Shown: positions 22,128 to 23,428 of the stretch, in pieces | How the letters are laid out: every line of letters starts with the position of its first letter | Numbering within the stretch: position 1 is the stretch's first letter | DNA from: UBA9676 sp036522155 | Lineage (GTDB): Bacteria > Actinomycetota > Actinomycetes > Streptosporangiales > Streptosporangiaceae | Length of the DNA stretch: 23,428 bases | Assembly: GCA_036522155.1 (NCBI GenBank) | Contig: DATDGI010000027.1 | Coordinates: forward strand, 1-23,428 | Reading direction: 5' to 3' | Position numbers and translations under genes: made by a program | Notes under the pieces: model-generated | What the model was told of the DNA's origin: nothing | What the model saw: only the letters and a program-made list of their open reading frames with translations | Database searches by the model: none

Positions 22128-22139
22128 TCACCGCGGTGA
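22128..22139. promoter_or_regulatory. Perfect 12-bp palindrome upstream of the HAD gene
   Basis: TCACCGCGGTGA reads identically on both strands. It overlaps a GTGAAA box (22136-22141) placed 17 bases before the CAGACT -10 box, where a bound repressor would block RNA polymerase. A chance palindrome is possible. Confidence 0.4.
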
Positions 22140-22158
22140 AACCTGGCCCCGGTGACCG

Positions 22159-22164
22159 CAGACT
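22159..22164 (+). promoter_or_regulatory. Probable -10 element of the HAD gene (leaderless)
   Basis: CAGACT is followed by six bases and then the ATG at 22171. GTGAAA at 22136-22141 is a fair -35 box with 17-base spacing. The 16 bases ending at the ATG match the lipoprotein gene promoter (3705-3720) except at one position. Confidence 0.5.
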
Positions 22165-22170
22165 TGTCCC

Positions 22171-22881
22171 ATGACGATTCCCGCCCGCTACCCCGAGCCA
22201 CCCGCGCCCTCGTTCCTGTTCGACCTCGACGGGACGCTCATCGACAGCGTGTACCAGCACGTCATCGCCTGGCGGGCGGCGCTGGCCCGGCTGGACATCG
22301 ATCTGTCGGTGTGGCGGATCCACCGCCGGATCGGGATGAGCGGCGGCCTGTTCGTGTCCGCGCTGCTCCGGGAGACCGGCCGGACCCTGTCCACCGCCGA
22401 CATCGAGATGCTGCAGCGGGCGCACGCGGAGGAGTACCTGGCCCAGGCGGACTCGGTCCGCCCGCTCCCGGGTGCGGCCGAGCTGCTGGCCGGGCTGACC
22501 GAGCGGCGGGTGCCGTGGGCTATCGCGACCAGCGGCTACCGGGCCACCGCCCAGCACGCCCTGGCCATGCTGGGCCTGCCGGAAGACGCGCCGATGGTCA
22601 CCCGCGACCTGGTCCAGCACGCCAAGCCCGACCCGGACCTGTTCCTGGCCGCGGCGGCGCTGCTCGGGGTGGAGCCGCAGCATGCCTTCGTGGTCGGGGA
22701 CAGCGTCTGGGATCTGCTCGCCGCCCGCCGGGCGGCGGCGATCGGGATCGGGGTCATGTCCGGCGGGTACGGGCGGGAGGAACTGGAGCGGGCCGGCGCC
22801 TACCGGGTCTACGCCGACCCGGCTGACCTGCTGGCCCGGGCCGACGAGGTCGGCGTACGCGGCCTGGGCCTGCCACGCTGA
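22171..22881 (+). CDS. HAD-superfamily phosphatase (phosphoglycolate phosphatase / phosphoglucomutase-like)
   Basis: The 236-residue protein has all four HAD motifs: FDLDGT with Asp18 (nucleophile) and Asp20, a Ser in IATSGYR, Lys in HAKPDPDLF, and VGDSVWD with the terminal acidic residue. A helical cap (about residues 31-95) places it in subclass I with phosphoglycolate phosphatase and beta-phosphoglucomutase relatives. It would hydrolyse a small phosphorylated metabolite in the cytoplasm, possibly a sugar phosphate. It lies 63 bases after the epimerase but seems to have its own leaderless promoter, so membership of the polysaccharide operon is uncertain. Confidence 0.88.
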   Translation: MTIPARYPEPPAPSFLFDLDGTLIDSVYQHVIAWRAALARLDIDLSVWRIHRRIGMSGGLFVSALLRETGRTLSTADIEMLQRAHAEEYLAQADSVRPLPGAAELLAGLTERRVPWAIATSGYRATAQHALAMLGLPEDAPMVTRDLVQHAKPDPDLFLAAAALLGVEPQHAFVVGDSVWDLLAARRAAAIGIGVMSGGYGREELERAGAYRVYADPADLLARADEVGVRGLGLPR

Positions 22882-22887
22882 CCGCGG

Positions 22888-22925
22888 GCTGGCCCGCTGA
22901 CCGCTGGCTGGCCCGCTGGCCGCCC
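22888..22925. repeat. Two-copy 19-base tandem repeat after the HAD gene
   Basis: GCTGGCCCGCTGACCGCTG (22888-22906) is followed directly by GCTGGCCCGCTGGCCGCCC (22907-22925), 16 of 19 bases identical. It fills most of the gap before the DUF4118 gene. Neither unit forms a clear terminator with a T run. Confidence 0.5.
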
Positions 22926-22932
22926 GCCGTGC

Positions 22933-22938
22933 TATGAC
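22933..22938 (+). promoter_or_regulatory. Possible -10 element of the DUF4118 gene (leaderless)
   Basis: TATGAC is followed by GAATAC and then the ATG at 22945, repeating the six-base spacing seen at dapE, the lipoprotein and the HAD gene. The final base is C rather than the preferred T. Confidence 0.35.
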
Positions 22939-22944
22939 GAATAC

Positions 22945-23428
22945 ATGCGGGTCCCGCAGTGGTTCAGCCGGGACGGCCTGGCGGTGGCCGCCGGGCTGCT
23001 GGCCCCTCTGGCCCTGGCCGCCATCCTGGTCCCGTTCCGGGCCGACTTCCCCAACACCGATGCCGCGCTGGCGCTGATCCTGGTGGTGGTGGCCGTCGCC
23101 GCGAACGGGTACCGGCCGGCCGGTTACCTGGCGGCCCTGTCCGCCGCGGCCTGGTTCGACTTCTTCCTGACCCGGCCGTATGAGGAGTTCACGATCACCC
23201 GGCGGGCCGATATCGAGACGACCATCCTGCTGCTGGTGATCGGGATCGCGGTGACCGAAATCGCGGTCTGGGGGCGCCGGCAGCACACGGCCGCCAGCAG
23301 GCGTGCGGGCTATCTCGATGGCATCAACGCCGCCGCGCAGGCGGTCGCCGCCGGGGACTCGCCGGCCGCGCTGGCCGACCAGGTGTCCGGCAGGCTGACC
23401 GAATTGCTGGCCCTGCGCTCATGCAGCT
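22945..23428 (+). CDS. DUF4118 (KdpD-like) membrane protein, N-terminal part cut by the window edge
   Basis: An open frame from the ATG at 22945 runs off the window after 161 codons. It has about four transmembrane segments (about residues 12-31, 38-54, 58-74 and 92-109), with VAVAANGYRPAGYLAALSAAAWFDFFLTRPYEEFTI between and after them. This is the pattern of the DUF4118 four-helix domain found in KdpD and related sensors, in which FDFFxxxPxxxFxI is conserved. A cytoplasmic helical stretch (AAAQAVAAGDSPAALADQV) follows. What lies beyond, such as a histidine kinase, GAF or USP domain, is not visible. Confidence 0.75.
   Translation, partial: MRVPQWFSRDGLAVAAGLLAPLALAAILVPFRADFPNTDAALALILVVVAVAANGYRPAGYLAALSAAAWFDFFLTRPYEEFTITRRADIETTILLLVIGIAVTEIAVWGRRQHTAASRRAGYLDGINAAAQAVAAGDSPAALADQVSGRLTELLALRSCS

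Noticed and set aside
21523..23286. 587-codon minus-strand frame
   Set aside because: Antisense to the epimerase, HAD and DUF4118 genes, all of which have full motif sets on the plus strand.
1..23428. tRNA, rRNA, insertion sequence, integrase or attachment-site signals
   Set aside because: No CCA-ending cloverleaf, transposase or integrase motif, or terminal inverted repeats were recognised by eye on either strand.

Overview
The window is GC-rich throughout. Its genes use GTG and TTG starts freely, adjacent genes often share start and stop bases (ATGA or GTGA overlaps), and several starts lie six bases after a -10-like hexamer, as expected of leaderless transcripts. Together with a DapE-type N-terminus, an actinobacterial-style arginine deiminase, an LCP-type protein and a DUF4118 protein, this points to an actinomycete (Actinomycetota). 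I cannot place it to genus.

Layout. Bases 1-75 (minus) are the first 25 codons of dapE. Bases 208-2751 (plus) hold arginine deiminase and a PLP aminotransferase. Then come an SGNH hydrolase (minus) and, divergently, a PQQ-propeller lipoprotein (plus). From about 5.1 to 22.1 kb lies a surface-polysaccharide locus: an LCP-fold protein whose catalytic motifs look degraded; a low-molecular-weight tyrosine phosphatase; a Wzz/BY-kinase with a Tyr-Gly tail; a WecA/MraY-like polyprenyl-phosphate sugar-phosphate transferase coupled to an SDR epimerase; two coupled methyltransferases; a four-gene minus-strand operon (GT4, then AsnB-type amidotransferase, then polytopic GT-C/polymerase-like protein, then a flippase fused to a GT4 glycosyltransferase); and a divergent GT4-epimerase pair. 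The right edge carries a HAD phosphatase and the start of a DUF4118 protein.

How the genes may work together (inference). The PNPT would load the first sugar phosphate on undecaprenyl phosphate. The two epimerases supply sugars and three GT4 enzymes extend the unit. The AsnB-like enzyme and two methyltransferases could amidate and methylate it. The flippase half of the fusion exports it and the polytopic protein may polymerise or decorate it. The BY-kinase and phosphatase set chain length. The LCP-like protein would ordinarily attach polymer to the wall but seems to lack the residues for that.

Most unusual points: the single-ORF flippase-glycosyltransferase fusion; the LCP-like protein with altered catalytic motifs; two convergent gene pairs where one reading frame runs far into the opposite gene (299 and 1,347 bases); and a recurrent '-10 hexamer, six bases, start codon' promoter design, including a nearly identical 16-base sequence at two genes about 18 kb apart. 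No tRNA, rRNA, insertion sequence or CRISPR array was seen.
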